A stretch of DNA of 64,000 bases from Pseudomonas wuhanensis (GTDB lineage: Bacteria > Pseudomonadota > Gammaproteobacteria > Pseudomonadales > Pseudomonadaceae), in contig NZ_CP117430.1 of assembly GCF_030687395.1 (NCBI RefSeq), forward strand, positions 4,836,001 to 4,900,000, written 5' to 3'. How positions within the stretch are numbered: position 1 is the stretch's first letter; each line of letters starts with the position of its first letter. Below the pieces are notes generated by a model. The model did not search any database and was not told the origin of the DNA. It saw nothing but the letters and a program-made list of their open reading frames with translations. Shown piece after piece: positions 24,130 to 34,095 of this stretch. The position numbers were made by a program, and so were the translations under genes.

Positions 24130-26256
24130 TCAGACTTCAAATTCCGACTGAAGGGCGGCACGAACGCAATACAAAACACCTTCCGGAACTCTTCCTGCGA
24201 ACAGCGCGGCAACCTCCGACACGGGCGGCAACTCGCCTTCGCCGTCGAGGAAAGCGTCCTGGACTTCGCCCATCAACTCTTCAGGCAAATCCAGCGCCTG
24301 TTCCAGTGACAACTGCTGCTTGCCAATCGCCTCGGCGAGCATCGCGTAGACGTTCTTTTCCGAGCATTGCAGCTGACCGGCGATCTGCAGGGGTGTCATG
24401 CCGGCCCGGGCCAGTGTGATCAGCTCGTGGCGCACATCGGCCACCACTTTCGGCGCCTCGACCTGACCGCCGAGCACTTCGAGGAAGGCTTCGCCGTAAC
24501 GCTCCAGCTTGCGCGCGCCGACACCGCTGACCGTGGCCATTTCCGCCAGCGAGGTCGGCTGGCTGCGGAGCATTTCCAACAGTGTCGAGTCGGGGAAGAT
24601 GACGTACGGCGGCACGCCATGCTCCTCGGCCAATTTGCGACGCAGGGCACGCAAGGCTTCCCACTGTTCGCGTTCTTCACCGCGAACCAGTTGGCTGGCC
24701 TGGCTCTTGCTGCTTTTGGCGGTGGTTTGCGGCTTGAGGTCGCGACGCAGTTCCAGGGTCACTTCGCCCTTGAGCAGCGGCCGACAGGTATCGCTCAGGC
24801 GCAGACCGCCGTAGCCTTCGAGGTCGATGTCTGCCAGACCACGGGCAACAAGCTGTCGGAACAAGGAGCGCCATTCGCTCTCCCCCATCGCTTTGCCTAC
24901 GCCGTATACCGACAAATGCTGATGACCGAAGCTGCGAACTTTTTCGTTGTCCTTGCCCAGCAATACGTCGACCAGATGACCGACGCCATAACGCTGGCCG
25001 GTGCGGTAAATCGCCGACAGTGCCTGACGGGCCGGCTCGGTGGCGTCCCAGGTCTGCACGCCATCGACGCAGTTGTCGCAGTGGCCGCAGGGCTCGGGCA
25101 TGTCTTCGTCGAAGTACGCAAGCAGGGTCTGGCGGCGGCAGCGGGTTTCTTCGCAGAGCGAGAGCATGGCGTCGAGCTTGTGCTGCTCCAGACGCTTGTG
25201 GCGCTCGTCGCCTTCGGAGTTTTGCAGCATCTGCTTGAGCATCACCACGTCTTGCAGGCCGTACGCCATCCAGGCATCCGCCGGCAGGCCATCACGACCG
25301 CCGCGACCGGTTTCCTGGTAGTAGGCCTCAAGGGATTTCGGCAAATCGAGGTGCGCGACAAAACGTACGTTAGGTTTGTCGATGCCCATGCCGAACGCCA
25401 CGGTGGCTACCATGATCAGCCCTTCCTCGTTGAGGAAGCGCTTCTGGTGGTGAGCCCGGGTGTCGTTGGGCAGACCGGCGTGGTACGGCAGCGCCGGGAA
25501 ACCTTGCTCGCTGAGGAACACCGCTACTTCATCAACCTTTTTGCGCGACAGGCAGTAAACGATACCGGCATCGCTGCGCCGCTCGGTGAGGAACGCCAGC
25601 AACTGCTTGCGCGGTTGTTCCTTGGGCACGATGCGATAGAAAATATTGGGGCGGTCGAAACTGGACAGGAAGCGCTCGGCATCCTGCAAATGCAGGCGAT
25701 CGACGATTTCTTCGCGGGTGCGCTTGTCGGCGGTGGCGGTCAGGGCAATGCGCGGAACGTTGGGGAACAATTCCGCCAACTGGCCCAGTTGCAGGTATTC
25801 CCGACGGAAGTCGTGGCCCCACTGGGACACGCAATGCGCTTCGTCGATGGCGAACAGGGCAATTTCCAGGCTTTGCAGGAAGGCCAGCATGCGCGGCTGA
25901 ACCAGGCGCTCGGGCGCCAGGTAGAGCATTTTCACCTCGCCGCGCTTGATCCGCGCCGCCAGATCACGCTGTTGCTCAGCGCTCAACGTGGAGTTCAACG
26001 CCGCCGCGGCGACGCCCAGCTCTTCGAGGGTGGCGACCTGATCGTCCATCAGCGCGATCAGCGGTGACACCACCACCGCCAGGCCCTCGCGCAGCAATGC
26101 CGGCACCTGGAAGCACAAGGATTTGCCGCCACCGGTAGGCATCAGCACCAGGGCGTCGCCGCCACTGGCCACGCGCTCAATGATTGCACCCTGACGGCCA
26201 CGGAAACTGTCGTAGCCGAAGATGTCCTTGAGGACGCGTTGAGCCTGTTCGAGCAT
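24130..26256 (-). CDS. recQ: ATP-dependent DNA helicase RecQ
   Basis: 708 residues from [23 protein letters not shown] preceded by TTGGAG, and the longer frame ahead is non-coding. Helicase motifs: Walker [21 protein letters not shown] box [15 protein letters not shown], motif [12 protein letters not shown], motif [11 protein letters not shown]. Zinc-binding cysteines follow (CEETRCRRQ and EPCGHCDNC), then the winged helix and an HRDC domain. The C terminus (about 620-708) is longer than the E. coli 610-residue form and holds an extra helical region before SEFEV. Acts in recombination repair and fork restart. Divergent from the YecA-like gene. Confidence 0.94.
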   Translation of the reverse strand: MLEQAQRVLKDIFGYDSFRGRQGAIIERVASGGDALVLMPTGGGKSLCFQVPALLREGLAVVVSPLIALMDDQVATLEELGVAAAALNSTLSAEQQRDLAARIKRGEVKMLYLAPERLVQPRMLAFLQSLEIALFAIDEAHCVSQWGHDFRREYLQLGQLAELFPNVPRIALTATADKRTREEIVDRLHLQDAERFLSSFDRPNIFYRIVPKEQPRKQLLAFLTERRSDAGIVYCLSRKKVDEVAVFLSEQGFPALPYHAGLPNDTRAHHQKRFLNEEGLIMVATVAFGMGIDKPNVRFVAHLDLPKSLEAYYQETGRGGRDGLPADAWMAYGLQDVVMLKQMLQNSEGDERHKRLEQHKLDAMLSLCEETRCRRQTLLAYFDEDMPEPCGHCDNCVDGVQTWDATEPARQALSAIYRTGQRYGVGHLVDVLLGKDNEKVRSFGHQHLSVYGVGKAMGESEWRSLFRQLVARGLADIDLEGYGGLRLSDTCRPLLKGEVTLELRRDLKPQTTAKSSKSQASQLVRGEEREQWEALRALRRKLAEEHGVPPYVIFPDSTLLEMLRSQPTSLAEMATVSGVGARKLERYGEAFLEVLGGQVEAPKVVADVRHELITLARAGMTPLQIAGQLQCSEKNVYAMLAEAIGKQQLSLEQALDLPEELMGEVQDAFLDGEGELPPVSEVAALFAGRVPEGVLYCVRAALQSEFEV

Positions 26257-26580
26257 AAAAACTCCAAAAATCACCGAAACATCCCTGCAAGGCTGGTTCA
26301 GAATCATGAAAGCTGCACCGACAAATCGTAAGTGCGCATTGCATGACGCTGCACATTTCAGCCGTGACGCCAGCAGGGCATCACAAAACGCGCGAGTATA
26401 CCCGAGCCCTCCCCTGCAAAGGGCGCCGCTGAGAAGACACATGAAAAGCCAATGCAATGCAGACCTTGTGGGTTTCTATTAACCCAACCACATATTCCAT
26501 CACATATGCCGCGCGGCTGGCCTGAGCGCTCAAGAAGGCCTAGAATTCCCGCATCGTATATTCCCCAAGGTAGCCCTTTA
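26257..26580. other. 324-bp divergent promoter region, recQ / yecA-like
   Basis: No gene is seen here. It holds the recQ ribosome-binding site at one end and AAGGTAG before the YecA-like start at the other; TAGAAT near 26540 may be a -10 element for the latter. A dyad-like GTGCGCATTGCATGACGCTGCAC lies in the middle (about 26333-26355) but I can assign no factor. Confidence 0.4.
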
Positions 26581-27168
26581 ATGTCCTTCGCTGAGCAACT
26601 AACCCGCCTGCAAGTCTTCCTCGACGCCGACGAGCTGCATGACGAGGCGCTGGACTACGTGGCCGCCCACGGCTACCTCACCGCGCTGTCGATCTGTTCC
26701 GAGAGCGTTCCCGACCGTGAATGGATCGACGCTTTGTTCGCCGAAGAGCCGCATTACGCCGACGACACCGAGCGTGAAGCGATCGAGTCCACCCTGCTGC
26801 TGCTCAAGGCGCACATCGCCCGCCAACTGGCGTCCGACGAAGAGTTCGAGCTGCCGTGCGACCTCGACCTGGGCGATGACCCGGACGATTCCGACCTGCG
26901 CGGCTGGTGCATCGGTTTCATGGAAGGCGTGTTCCTGCGCGAAGCAGCCTGGTTCGAAACCGCCGAAGACGAAGTCAGCGAAATGCTGCTGCCGATCATG
27001 GTCGGTTCGGGCCTGTTCGACGAACAGCCTGAGTTCTCCGATATCGCGGCCGACGCCAACCTGATGGATGACATGATCGTGCAGATCCCGGAAGCCCTGA
27101 CCGCGCTGTACCTGCTGTGCAACGCGCCAGACGAAAAACCGGCGATTCTCAAGCCACGTCACCACTAA
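26581..27168 (+). CDS. YecA/YgfB (UPF0149) family protein
   Basis: 195 residues, acidic and mostly helical: LTRLQVFLDADELHDEALDY, YLTALSICSESVP, and the family segment LRGWCIGFMEGVFLREAAWF. No zinc-binding SEC-C tail is visible, unlike E. coli YecA. The function of UPF0149 proteins is unknown; P. aeruginosa YgfB affects ampDh3 expression. It ends ten bases before a DUF454 gene and is probably co-transcribed with it. Confidence 0.82.
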   Translation: MSFAEQLTRLQVFLDADELHDEALDYVAAHGYLTALSICSESVPDREWIDALFAEEPHYADDTEREAIESTLLLLKAHIARQLASDEEFELPCDLDLGDDPDDSDLRGWCIGFMEGVFLREAAWFETAEDEVSEMLLPIMVGSGLFDEQPEFSDIAADANLMDDMIVQIPEALTALYLLCNAPDEKPAILKPRHH

Positions 27169-27178
27169 GGTTTTGCCT

Positions 27179-27574
27179 ATGGACAACCCCATAGGCAACC
27201 GCCCCCTGATGTTGCGCTACGTGCTGCTGGCCATCGGCTGGCTGAGCGTAGCGCTGGGGGTGATCGGGATTTTCCTGCCGGTGCTGCCCACTACACCGTT
27301 CCTGTTGCTGGCGGCCGCCTGTTTCGCCCGCAGCTCGCCGCGTTTCTATCAGTGGCTGGTGGAACATCCACGGCTTGGGCCGTGGGTTCGTGACTATCTG
27401 AGTGGCAACGGTATTCCGCTCAAGGGCAAGGTCTACGCCCTCGGGTTGATGTGGACGAGCATCCTGCTTTCCTGCTACCTGGTGCCCCTGCCGTGGGCGC
27501 GGGGGTTCATGCTGACCAGTGCAGTGCTGGTGACGGTATACATCCTCAAGCAGAAAACCCTGCATAAACCCTGA
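27179..27574 (+). CDS. DUF454 (YbaN-like) inner-membrane protein
   Basis: 131 residues with three hydrophobic helices. The family signature GVIGIFLPVLPTTPFLLLAA and CFARSSPRFYQWLVEHPRLG is intact, as is the loop GIPLKGKVYAL. The start is the ATG at 27179 rather than the in-frame TTG at 27173, since AAGG sits 8 bases before it. Function unknown. Follows the YecA-like gene. Confidence 0.85.
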   Translation: MDNPIGNRPLMLRYVLLAIGWLSVALGVIGIFLPVLPTTPFLLLAAACFARSSPRFYQWLVEHPRLGPWVRDYLSGNGIPLKGKVYALGLMWTSILLSCYLVPLPWARGFMLTSAVLVTVYILKQKTLHKP

Positions 27575-27600
27575 TCCCCGTTTGTGGCTCAGGGGGCTTT

Positions 27601-27733
27601 TGTGGCGAGGGAGCTTGCTCCCGCTGGGTTGCGAAGCGACCCCAAAACCAGCCACCTAACTTTTCCTGACACACCGCACTGACTGGTTTTGCGACTGCTG
27701 CGCAGCCGAGCGGGAGCAAGCTCCCTCGCCACA
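27601..27733. repeat. REP doublet (class B) upstream of lapG
   Basis: TGTGGCGAGGGAGCTTGC and GCAAGCTCCCTCGCCACA are 100 bases apart, with inner arms GGTTGCGAAGCGACC and GCGACTGCTGCGCAGC. It fills most of the gap between the DUF454 gene and lapG. Confidence 0.88.
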
Positions 27734-27829
27734 GAAAGCAACCCGCCGATGTCTTTCCTCCGACGACCTGCCCTCCCTCGCTGAAAACACCGCCTAGACT
27801 TCAGACATCTGCACCCCGAGCAGCCAGAC

Positions 27830-28537
27830 ATGTCCCGCAGTCCGCGTAGTCCAGGATGGTCAACGCTCCGACTTCGGTTCGGCGGATGGCTGCTGCTGAC
27901 GAATTTTCTGCTGGCAGGGTTGGGCAGCGTCTGGGCCGACTGGGACTTTGCTCAGATTCTGCAAACGGCCGAAAAACGCTACGGCCCCCTTGGCCCGGCC
28001 CGGGGACGGATCGAGGCCTGGAGTCAAATGCTGCAAAGCGAACTCAACCAGCCTGAGCGCGAACAACTGAACGCGGTCAATCGCTTCTTCAATCAACAAC
28101 TGAGTTTTCAGGACGACACGCGCATCTGGCGTCAGACCGATTACTGGGCCACACCAGTGGAATCCTTGATGAAAGCCGCAGGCGACTGTGAGGATTACGC
28201 CTTGGCGAAATATTTCAGCTTGCGCCACCTCGGAATTCCCAGCGAGAAACTGCGCATCACCTACGTCAAGGCCCTGACCCAGAACCAGGCGCACATGGTG
28301 TTGACCTTCTACAGCAGCCCAACGGCCGATCCGCTGGTGCTGGACAATTTGATCGGCGAGATCCGCCCCGCTTCCCAACGCAAAGACCTGTTGCCGGTGT
28401 ACGCCTTCAACGCCGAAGGCCTGTACTTGCCGGGAGCCAAGGGTGGCGAACGTAGCAGCGACTCGAAAAAACTGTCGCGCTGGCAAGACGTGTTGAAAAA
28501 GATGCAATTTGAAGGGTTCGCCGTGGGCGAAGGCTAG
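27830..28537 (+). CDS. lapG: periplasmic cysteine protease LapG
   Basis: 235 residues: N-terminal signal segment (about 15-36), then a transglutaminase-like protease domain with C120 in AAGDCEDYALAKYF, H155 in NQAHMVLTFY and D172 in LVLDNLIG. The spacing is close to the Cys-His-Asp triad of P. fluorescens LapG, and the acidic residues by C120 fit its calcium site. LapG cleaves the N-terminal retention module of large adhesins (LapA, CdrA) and releases them from the surface when c-di-GMP is low. It ends 22 bp before lapD. No adhesin or type I secretion genes lie in the window. Confidence 0.93.
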   Translation: MSRSPRSPGWSTLRLRFGGWLLLTNFLLAGLGSVWADWDFAQILQTAEKRYGPLGPARGRIEAWSQMLQSELNQPEREQLNAVNRFFNQQLSFQDDTRIWRQTDYWATPVESLMKAAGDCEDYALAKYFSLRHLGIPSEKLRITYVKALTQNQAHMVLTFYSSPTADPLVLDNLIGEIRPASQRKDLLPVYAFNAEGLYLPGAKGGERSSDSKKLSRWQDVLKKMQFEGFAVGEG

Positions 28538-28559
28538 CCGCTACTGCAAGGAGCGTTTT

Positions 28560-30500
28560 ATGTCACTGCGCAAACAGTTGTTTCTCGCCATTTGCCTGTT
28601 CTTGCTGGTGGCCTTCGGCGGCAGTTTTTTTGTCAGCCTGGAAAGCTCTCGCGAACAGGTGCTCGGCCAGTTGCGCTCTCACGCCCAGGACGCCGCAACA
28701 GCGCTGGGCTTGTCATTGACTGCGCAGATCGACGACCCGGCGATGATCGAATTGATGGTCAGCTCTATTTTCGACAGTGGGTATTTCAGCAGCATTCGGG
28801 TCGTCGATATTGTGGATGAACGGGTGCTGGTGGAACGTAGCACCCCGGCGCAAATCGAAAGTGTTCCCGGCTGGTTCGTCAGCCTGGTGAACCTGCGCCC
28901 ACAGGGTGGCGATGCATTGATCATGCGTGGCTGGGAGCAAGCGGCTCGGGTCGAAGTGCTGAGCAATCCGCAATTCGCCCTGGCCAAACTCTGGGACAGT
29001 ACGCTTGGCAGCCTGATCTGGCTGTTGATTTGCGGACTGCTCAGCGCCGTGTTTGGTGGCTGGCTGTTGCGTCGCCAATTGCGCCCGCTCGACAGAATGG
29101 TCAAACAGGCTGAAGCCATCAGCAAACGCGAGTTCCACAGTTTGCCTAAACTGCCGCGCACACCGGAACTCAGACGCGTGGTACTGGCCATGAACCAAAT
29201 GGTCGAGAAGCTCAGAGCGTTGTTCGCCGAAGAGGCGGCCCGCAGCGAAAAACTGCGGACCGAATCCTATCAGGACAGCCTCACGGGCCTGGCTAACCGG
29301 CGCTTGCTGGATGAACAACTGGCTGACCATTTGCTGGTCTCCGAGCAGAGCAGCGACGGCCACTTGCTAATGCTGAGGATCAACGATCTGATCGGCCTCA
29401 ACCAGCGCCTGGGTGGTCAGCGCACCGATGCTTTGATCAGCGCGGTCGGCGAACTGCTCAAGCGCCTGACGCAACCACCGGAACGTCGCACCTGGCTCGC
29501 GGCACGCAATCGCGGTGGCGAATTCAGCCTGCTGATGCCGGGTCTGGACAGCACAGACGCCGCACGCCTCGCCTCCGAAATCAGCGCCACCCTGGAAAAC
29601 CTGCGCCTCACCGGGACCAGCGACTGCATGCCCGTGGCGCACCTGGGCGTTGTCGCCTATCACCCCGGCGAACCGGCGAGCGACGTGCTGCTGCGCCTCG
29701 ATCAGGCATTGACCCAAGCCCGGCAACATCCAGAGCGGCCATGGATACACCTGGCCCACTCCGATACTGTGCAGAACCAGTCCCAACACGACTGGCGCAG
29801 CTGGATCGACGACGCGCTGACCGAAGGCAAGCTGCAGTTGTATTTCCAACCAGTGGTGCAATGCAGCGACACCAGCCAGGTACTGCATCACAAAGTCCTC
29901 GCACGCCTGCTCGACCCGCAGGGCGAGGCAATTGCCGCCGGGCATTTCCTGCCGTGGATCGAGCGCCTTGGCTGGTCGGCGCGATTCGATCTGGCGATGC
30001 TCGAAACCACCCTTGAATACCTCGCCGCCAACCGTTGGCCGCTCGCGCTGAGCCTGTCCGGCAGCACTCTGCGCGATCAGACCCAGCTGAAACTGATCTG
30101 CGACATACTTGAATCACTGCCGGAACTGGCGCCGCTGCTGACCCTGGAAATCGACGAACGCCAACTGCCGCCCCCCGAAGAACTGCAACGCCTGAGTCAC
30201 AGCCTGCTCAACACCGGTTATCGCATCGGTTTGCAGCACTTCGGCGGCAGCTTCAGCCAGATTGGTAACCTGACGCAACTGGGACTGGCTTACCTGAAAA
30301 TAGACGGAGCCTACATTCGGGGTATTGATGAACAGACTGACAAGCGACTGTTCATCGAGGCAATTTTCCGGGCGACCAACAGCATTGATTTGCCGTTGAT
30401 TGCCGAGATGGTGGAGACCCAGGAGGAGTTGGAAGTGATACGGGAGTTGGGGTTGTTTGGGGTGATGGGAAGACTGATTGGGCCACCGGAGCCGATGTGA
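28560..30500 (+). CDS. lapD: c-di-GMP receptor LapD with degenerate GGDEF and EAL domains
   Basis: 646 residues. Transmembrane helix (about 5-25), periplasmic output domain (about 26-150) with W125, the residue position used to hold LapG, second helix (about 152-175), HAMP (about 176-230), GGDEF domain with RGGEF in place of GGDEF, and EAL domain with KVLAR in place of EAL. Both catalytic signatures are lost, so it should bind c-di-GMP without making or degrading it. High c-di-GMP makes LapD sequester LapG and keeps adhesin on the surface. ATG follows AGGAGCG. Directly after lapG in one operon. Confidence 0.93.
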   Translation: MSLRKQLFLAICLFLLVAFGGSFFVSLESSREQVLGQLRSHAQDAATALGLSLTAQIDDPAMIELMVSSIFDSGYFSSIRVVDIVDERVLVERSTPAQIESVPGWFVSLVNLRPQGGDALIMRGWEQAARVEVLSNPQFALAKLWDSTLGSLIWLLICGLLSAVFGGWLLRRQLRPLDRMVKQAEAISKREFHSLPKLPRTPELRRVVLAMNQMVEKLRALFAEEAARSEKLRTESYQDSLTGLANRRLLDEQLADHLLVSEQSSDGHLLMLRINDLIGLNQRLGGQRTDALISAVGELLKRLTQPPERRTWLAARNRGGEFSLLMPGLDSTDAARLASEISATLENLRLTGTSDCMPVAHLGVVAYHPGEPASDVLLRLDQALTQARQHPERPWIHLAHSDTVQNQSQHDWRSWIDDALTEGKLQLYFQPVVQCSDTSQVLHHKVLARLLDPQGEAIAAGHFLPWIERLGWSARFDLAMLETTLEYLAANRWPLALSLSGSTLRDQTQLKLICDILESLPELAPLLTLEIDERQLPPPEELQRLSHSLLNTGYRIGLQHFGGSFSQIGNLTQLGLAYLKIDGAYIRGIDEQTDKRLFIEAIFRATNSIDLPLIAEMVETQEELEVIRELGLFGVMGRLIGPPEPM

Positions 30501-30577
30501 GTCGCAAGGCCCGTATCATCAGATACAGCGCGTCATCGCGAGCAAGCTCGCGCCCACAGGCGTTCGGTGCTGGCGCC

Positions 30578-31633
30578 TCAGGGGCGGCGATCCTCGACCC
30601 GAGCCTGACTCTTGCTCCAATCGGTCAACAGGCTGTAAGCCACGGCCAACAACGTAGGGCCAATAAACAACCCGATAAACCCAAACGCAATCAACCCGCC
30701 AAACACTCCGAGCAGCACAATTACCAACGGCAAGTTCCCACCCCGACTGATCAAGTACGGCTTAAGCACGTTGTCGACCCCGCTGATAATGAACGTCCCC
30801 CAGATTCCGAGGAACACCGCCATCCCGTACTCGCCCTTCCAGGCCAACCACGCCGTGGCCGGAATCCACACCAACGGCGGCCCCATCGGAATCAGACTGA
30901 GCAAAAACGTCACAATCCCCAACACCAGCGCCCCGGGCACGCCGGCAATCAGGAAGCCGATCAATGCCAGCACTGCCTGAGCCGCCGCTGTGCCGATCAC
31001 CCCGTTGACCACGCGCTGCACGGTGCCCGCCACCAATTCGATGTAGTAGCTGGCGCGGTCACCAATCAGCCGCTCCAGCAACCCATGGACAAACACCGCC
31101 AACCGCGGCCCGTCCCGGTAGAAAAAGAACACAAAGACAATACTCAGCGTCAGCTCAAGGATGCCGCCACCAATCTGCGCACTGCGCGCCAGCAACCAGT
31201 TACCGACCTGCCCCAGATAAGGCTTGATCGCCAGCATCATCGCCGCGCCTTGCTGATCGATGCTGTTCCAGATACCCACCAACCGCTCGCCGACCAAGGG
31301 AATAGCGCCCAGCCAGGCCGGTGCTTCAGGCAGACCATCGACTTGTACATCCTTGATGAACACCGTGACATCGCGTACATGATCCGCCAGGTTGAAACCC
31401 AGCCACACCAACGGTACTGCCACCAACAACATCCAGCCTAACGTCAGTAACAGCGCCGCCAGGGATTCACGGCCATTGAGCCAACGGGTCAACAAACGCA
31501 TCAGCGGCCAACTGGCAAACGCCAGCACCGCGCCCCAGAACAGCGCCGACCAGAACGGCGCCATCACCCAGAAGCTCGCGCCAAATAGCACCAGAAGCAG
31601 AATCTGCACCAACAGCCGATCGTTACTGGGCAT
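30578..31633 (-). CDS. AI-2E (YdiK/PerM) family membrane transporter
   Basis: 351 residues with about eight hydrophobic helices. Family features are ALFWGAVLAFASWPLMRLLT near the N terminus, the SIVFVFFFYRDG segment, and LSLIPMGPPLVWIPATAWLA near the C terminus. Members export autoinducer-2, Na+ or are uncharacterised; YdiK itself has no settled substrate. It converges with lapD across a 77-bp gap and follows the DUF4892 gene on the minus strand. Confidence 0.85.
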   Translation of the reverse strand: MPSNDRLLVQILLLVLFGASFWVMAPFWSALFWGAVLAFASWPLMRLLTRWLNGRESLAALLLTLGWMLLVAVPLVWLGFNLADHVRDVTVFIKDVQVDGLPEAPAWLGAIPLVGERLVGIWNSIDQQGAAMMLAIKPYLGQVGNWLLARSAQIGGGILELTLSIVFVFFFYRDGPRLAVFVHGLLERLIGDRASYYIELVAGTVQRVVNGVIGTAAAQAVLALIGFLIAGVPGALVLGIVTFLLSLIPMGPPLVWIPATAWLAWKGEYGMAVFLGIWGTFIISGVDNVLKPYLISRGGNLPLVIVLLGVFGGLIAFGFIGLFIGPTLLAVAYSLLTDWSKSQARVEDRRP

Positions 31634-31715
31634 GTATGATCCCGAAAAAAGTCAGACGAAAAGGTCAGTCACCAAAGAGTAGGCGAACGCGCAGAACGCG
31701 TTCGCCCAATGAAGC

Positions 31716-32534
31716 TTATCGCAACAGCTCGAAGTGCAGGCCAGAGCCTTCGACGCTGCCGGTTTCCATCCGCGCCGTGCGCACGCCCTGGCTGATCAGT
31801 GCCTGGCGCCAGGCTTCGGCACTGGGCCCGGAAATGCTGACTCGCAGTGTGGTGTCCAGGTTCAGGCCTCGGGAAATCAAACGCAGCCAGGTGTCGTCAG
31901 GGTCACCGTTGAGTTTGGGGAAATCGAGTTTCCCGGTGCTTTTGAGCTGGCGCAGCAACGTCGCGGACGTCGGCAACAAATCACCCAGCGGCGCCGAGGC
32001 ATCGAACTGCTCAACGTGCAGATAAGCCCTGCGATTACCGCGAGTGATGCTGTAAAGCGCCACCAGGGTGTTGTCTTGAGGCGCCGCCAGACGCAGCAGC
32101 AAATAAGCCTGCTGATTATCGGCGCCATATAGCTTGGCGTTGCCGAAGACTTCATTGGCCCACAGGCTGCTTTCCCCACAATCCCGGGCCTGACACCAGA
32201 ACAACAGCTCGGCGCCCTGTTTTTGCAAGGCTTCGCGAGCGATGGTGAAGGCATCGGTCGAGGAATGCTCCGGTGGCAATTCGTAGGTCACCGAGGTGGT
32301 TTGACCCCGGGCGGTGACTTGGCCGTCAAAGCGCAACTGGCCACTGATCTTGCGGATCGAACCCAGCGGGTAGATCCGCTCAAGCTCGACAGCCGGGCGA
32401 TAGTCGACGATCTGCGCATCGGCCATACGCGGCACGATCGGCAGGTCCTGACTGCCAGGGACATCAGCGGCAAATAAAAGAGGACTGAAACAACACAGTG
32501 CCAGCAAAGTGAGTGAACGCATGGATAGACTCAT
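31716..32534 (-). CDS. DUF4892 exported protein
   Basis: 272 residues with a signal peptide ([22 protein letters not shown], cleavage after about residue 22). The mature part has [19 protein letters not shown] at the start and two cysteines in [19 protein letters not shown], probably a disulfide. The DUF4892 family is found mainly in Pseudomonas and has no known activity. The ATG overlaps the GST stop as ATGA, so the two are translationally coupled; an internal ATG four codons later is also possible. Confidence 0.8.
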   Translation of the reverse strand: MSLSMRSLTLLALCCFSPLLFAADVPGSQDLPIVPRMADAQIVDYRPAVELERIYPLGSIRKISGQLRFDGQVTARGQTTSVTYELPPEHSSTDAFTIAREALQKQGAELLFWCQARDCGESSLWANEVFGNAKLYGADNQQAYLLLRLAAPQDNTLVALYSITRGNRRAYLHVEQFDASAPLGDLLPTSATLLRQLKSTGKLDFPKLNGDPDDTWLRLISRGLNLDTTLRVSISGPSAEAWRQALISQGVRTARMETGSVEGSGLHFELLR

Positions 32535-33190
32535 CGAATCAGCATGGCCTGGGCACCCTTGATGACACTGTCGTCATCGATGCGCTCGGGCACCAGTAAA
32601 CCGCGTTGTACCGCAGGGCGCGCCTCCATTGTCGCCATCCAGCGCTGCAGGGCTGACAAGCCATCCACCGCGACACCGGACCATTCATGGCCACGGATCC
32701 ACGGATAAGTGGCAATGTCGGCAATGCTGTACTCGCCCGCCAAAAACTCTACGGCTTGCAGACGCGTGTCGAGCACTTCATACAAGCGCCGGGTTTCATG
32801 TTGATAACGGTCGATGGCGCCCTGGAGTTTTTCCGGGAAGTAACGGAAAAACACGTTGGCCTGGCCTTGCATCGGGCCGATTCCGCCCATCTGGAACATC
32901 AGCCATTGCAACACCACCGAACGCCCCTTGGGGTCCTGTGGCAGCAGTTTGCCGGTCATCTCGGCGAGGTAAATCAGGATCGCGCCGGACTCGAACACGG
33001 CGAAATCGTCATTGGCACGGTCGACAATCGCCGGAATCCGCCCATTGGGATTGATCTTGAGGAAGTCCTCGGACTTCTGTTCCTTTTTGTCGAAACTCAA
33101 GGCATGCACCGTATAGGGCAGGCCGAGTTCCTCGAGCACGATAGAGACCTTGTGGCCATTCGGGGTCGCAGCGGTATACAGATCTATCAT
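32531..33190 (-). CDS. YfcG/YghU-type glutathione S-transferase
   Basis: 219 residues from [20 protein letters not shown], which matches the start of E. coli YfcG; ATG preceded by GGGAGA. The Thr-Pro-Asn segment replaces the usual catalytic Ser/Tyr and is the mark of the nu-class, which acts as a glutathione-dependent disulfide reductase. [13 protein letters not shown] supplies the cis-Pro loop and [20 protein letters not shown] the glutathione-binding part; the all-helical domain follows. Middle of a minus-strand run with hydrolase genes upstream and DUF4892 downstream. Confidence 0.88.
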   Translation of the reverse strand: MIDLYTAATPNGHKVSIVLEELGLPYTVHALSFDKKEQKSEDFLKINPNGRIPAIVDRANDDFAVFESGAILIYLAEMTGKLLPQDPKGRSVVLQWLMFQMGGIGPMQGQANVFFRYFPEKLQGAIDRYQHETRRLYEVLDTRLQAVEFLAGEYSIADIATYPWIRGHEWSGVAVDGLSALQRWMATMEARPAVQRGLLVPERIDDDSVIKGAQAMLIR

Positions 33191-33240
33191 GGTTGTCTCC
33201 CATTTCAACCCGCCCAGCCTCGACAGTTGCCGGGCTCAAG

Positions 33241-34095
33241 TCAAGGAACGGCGAAGAACCGATTGAAACAGTCTGCGACAAGGTCGGCACCGGGTTCGTC
33301 ATTCAGGTGCAAATGATGGCCGCCAGGCAACTGTTCACGGCTAAAGGGTAGACGTTCCAGCAACTCGGGATGTTTGGCGAGCATGCCGTCAGCCGCGACC
33401 ACCAGGTGAGCAGGACAACTGACACGCTGAACGAAGGCCATCGCCTGTTCAGTGGTCAGACGTAGCGGTGATGGAAGGGTCAGGCGGTTGTCGGTGCGCC
33501 AGGTATAACCGCCCGGCACCGGCATCAAGCCGCGCTGGGCCAGCAGTTCGGCGGCTTCGCGACTGACCGCCACCAAGCCTTTCATGCGCGCTTCGATGGC
33601 GCGGTCGAGGGTGCTGTAGACCGGTTTGCGTTTTTCCCGCAGGTCCAGCTGCGCTTGCAGGGCCATGCCCATGCGCTCGGCGGCGTTTTCGCCTTTGTCT
33701 GTAGGAGGAATAATGCCGTCGATCAAAGCCAGATGAGTCACCCGCTCCGGCAACGACCCGGCCAGCACCAGCGAGACGATCGCCCCCAGGGAATGCCCCA
33801 GCAGCGCAAAACGCTTCCACCCCAACTGTTCGGCCACTTGCAGCACGTCATGGGCGTAGTCCCACAGCGCGTAACCGGCGCCGTTCGGCCGATGCCCCGA
33901 GTGACCATGCCCGGCCATGTCCAATGCGATGATGCGCAAACCCTTGAGCTTGGGCGCCAGCCGGGCAAAGCTGTTGGCATTGTCCAGCCATCCGTGCAAG
34001 GCGATCACCGGCAAGCCGTCCTCGGGACCGAACAGGTGCGCCGCCAACTCGATATGCGGCAGGCTCAAGCGAACTTCTTCAACGACGCTGCTCAT
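33241..34095 (-). CDS. alpha/beta hydrolase (first of two adjacent)
   Basis: 284 residues from MSSVVEEVRLSLPHIELAAH. Alpha/beta-hydrolase fold: HGWLDNANSFARLAPKLKG (oxyanion region), nucleophile Ser in LLGHSLGAIVSLVLAG, and the late PGGHHLHLNDEP containing the catalytic His. It resembles bacterial serine hydrolases such as MEST/SERHL relatives; the substrate is unknown. Its ATG overlaps the stop of the preceding hydrolase gene by four bases, so the pair is coupled. Confidence 0.85.
   Translation of the reverse strand: MSSVVEEVRLSLPHIELAAHLFGPEDGLPVIALHGWLDNANSFARLAPKLKGLRIIALDMAGHGHSGHRPNGAGYALWDYAHDVLQVAEQLGWKRFALLGHSLGAIVSLVLAGSLPERVTHLALIDGIIPPTDKGENAAERMGMALQAQLDLREKRKPVYSTLDRAIEARMKGLVAVSREAAELLAQRGLMPVPGGYTWRTDNRLTLPSPLRLTTEQAMAFVQRVSCPAHLVVAADGMLAKHPELLERLPFSREQLPGGHHLHLNDEPGADLVADCFNRFFAVP

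Noticed and set aside
24367-26067. A 566-codon plus-strand frame opposite recQ
   Set aside because: Antisense of recQ; composition rich in Gln/His/Val with no recognisable domain.
30497-31441. A 314-codon plus-strand frame after lapD
   Set aside because: Antisense of the AI-2E permease gene; low-complexity Gln/Pro/His-rich product without a domain.
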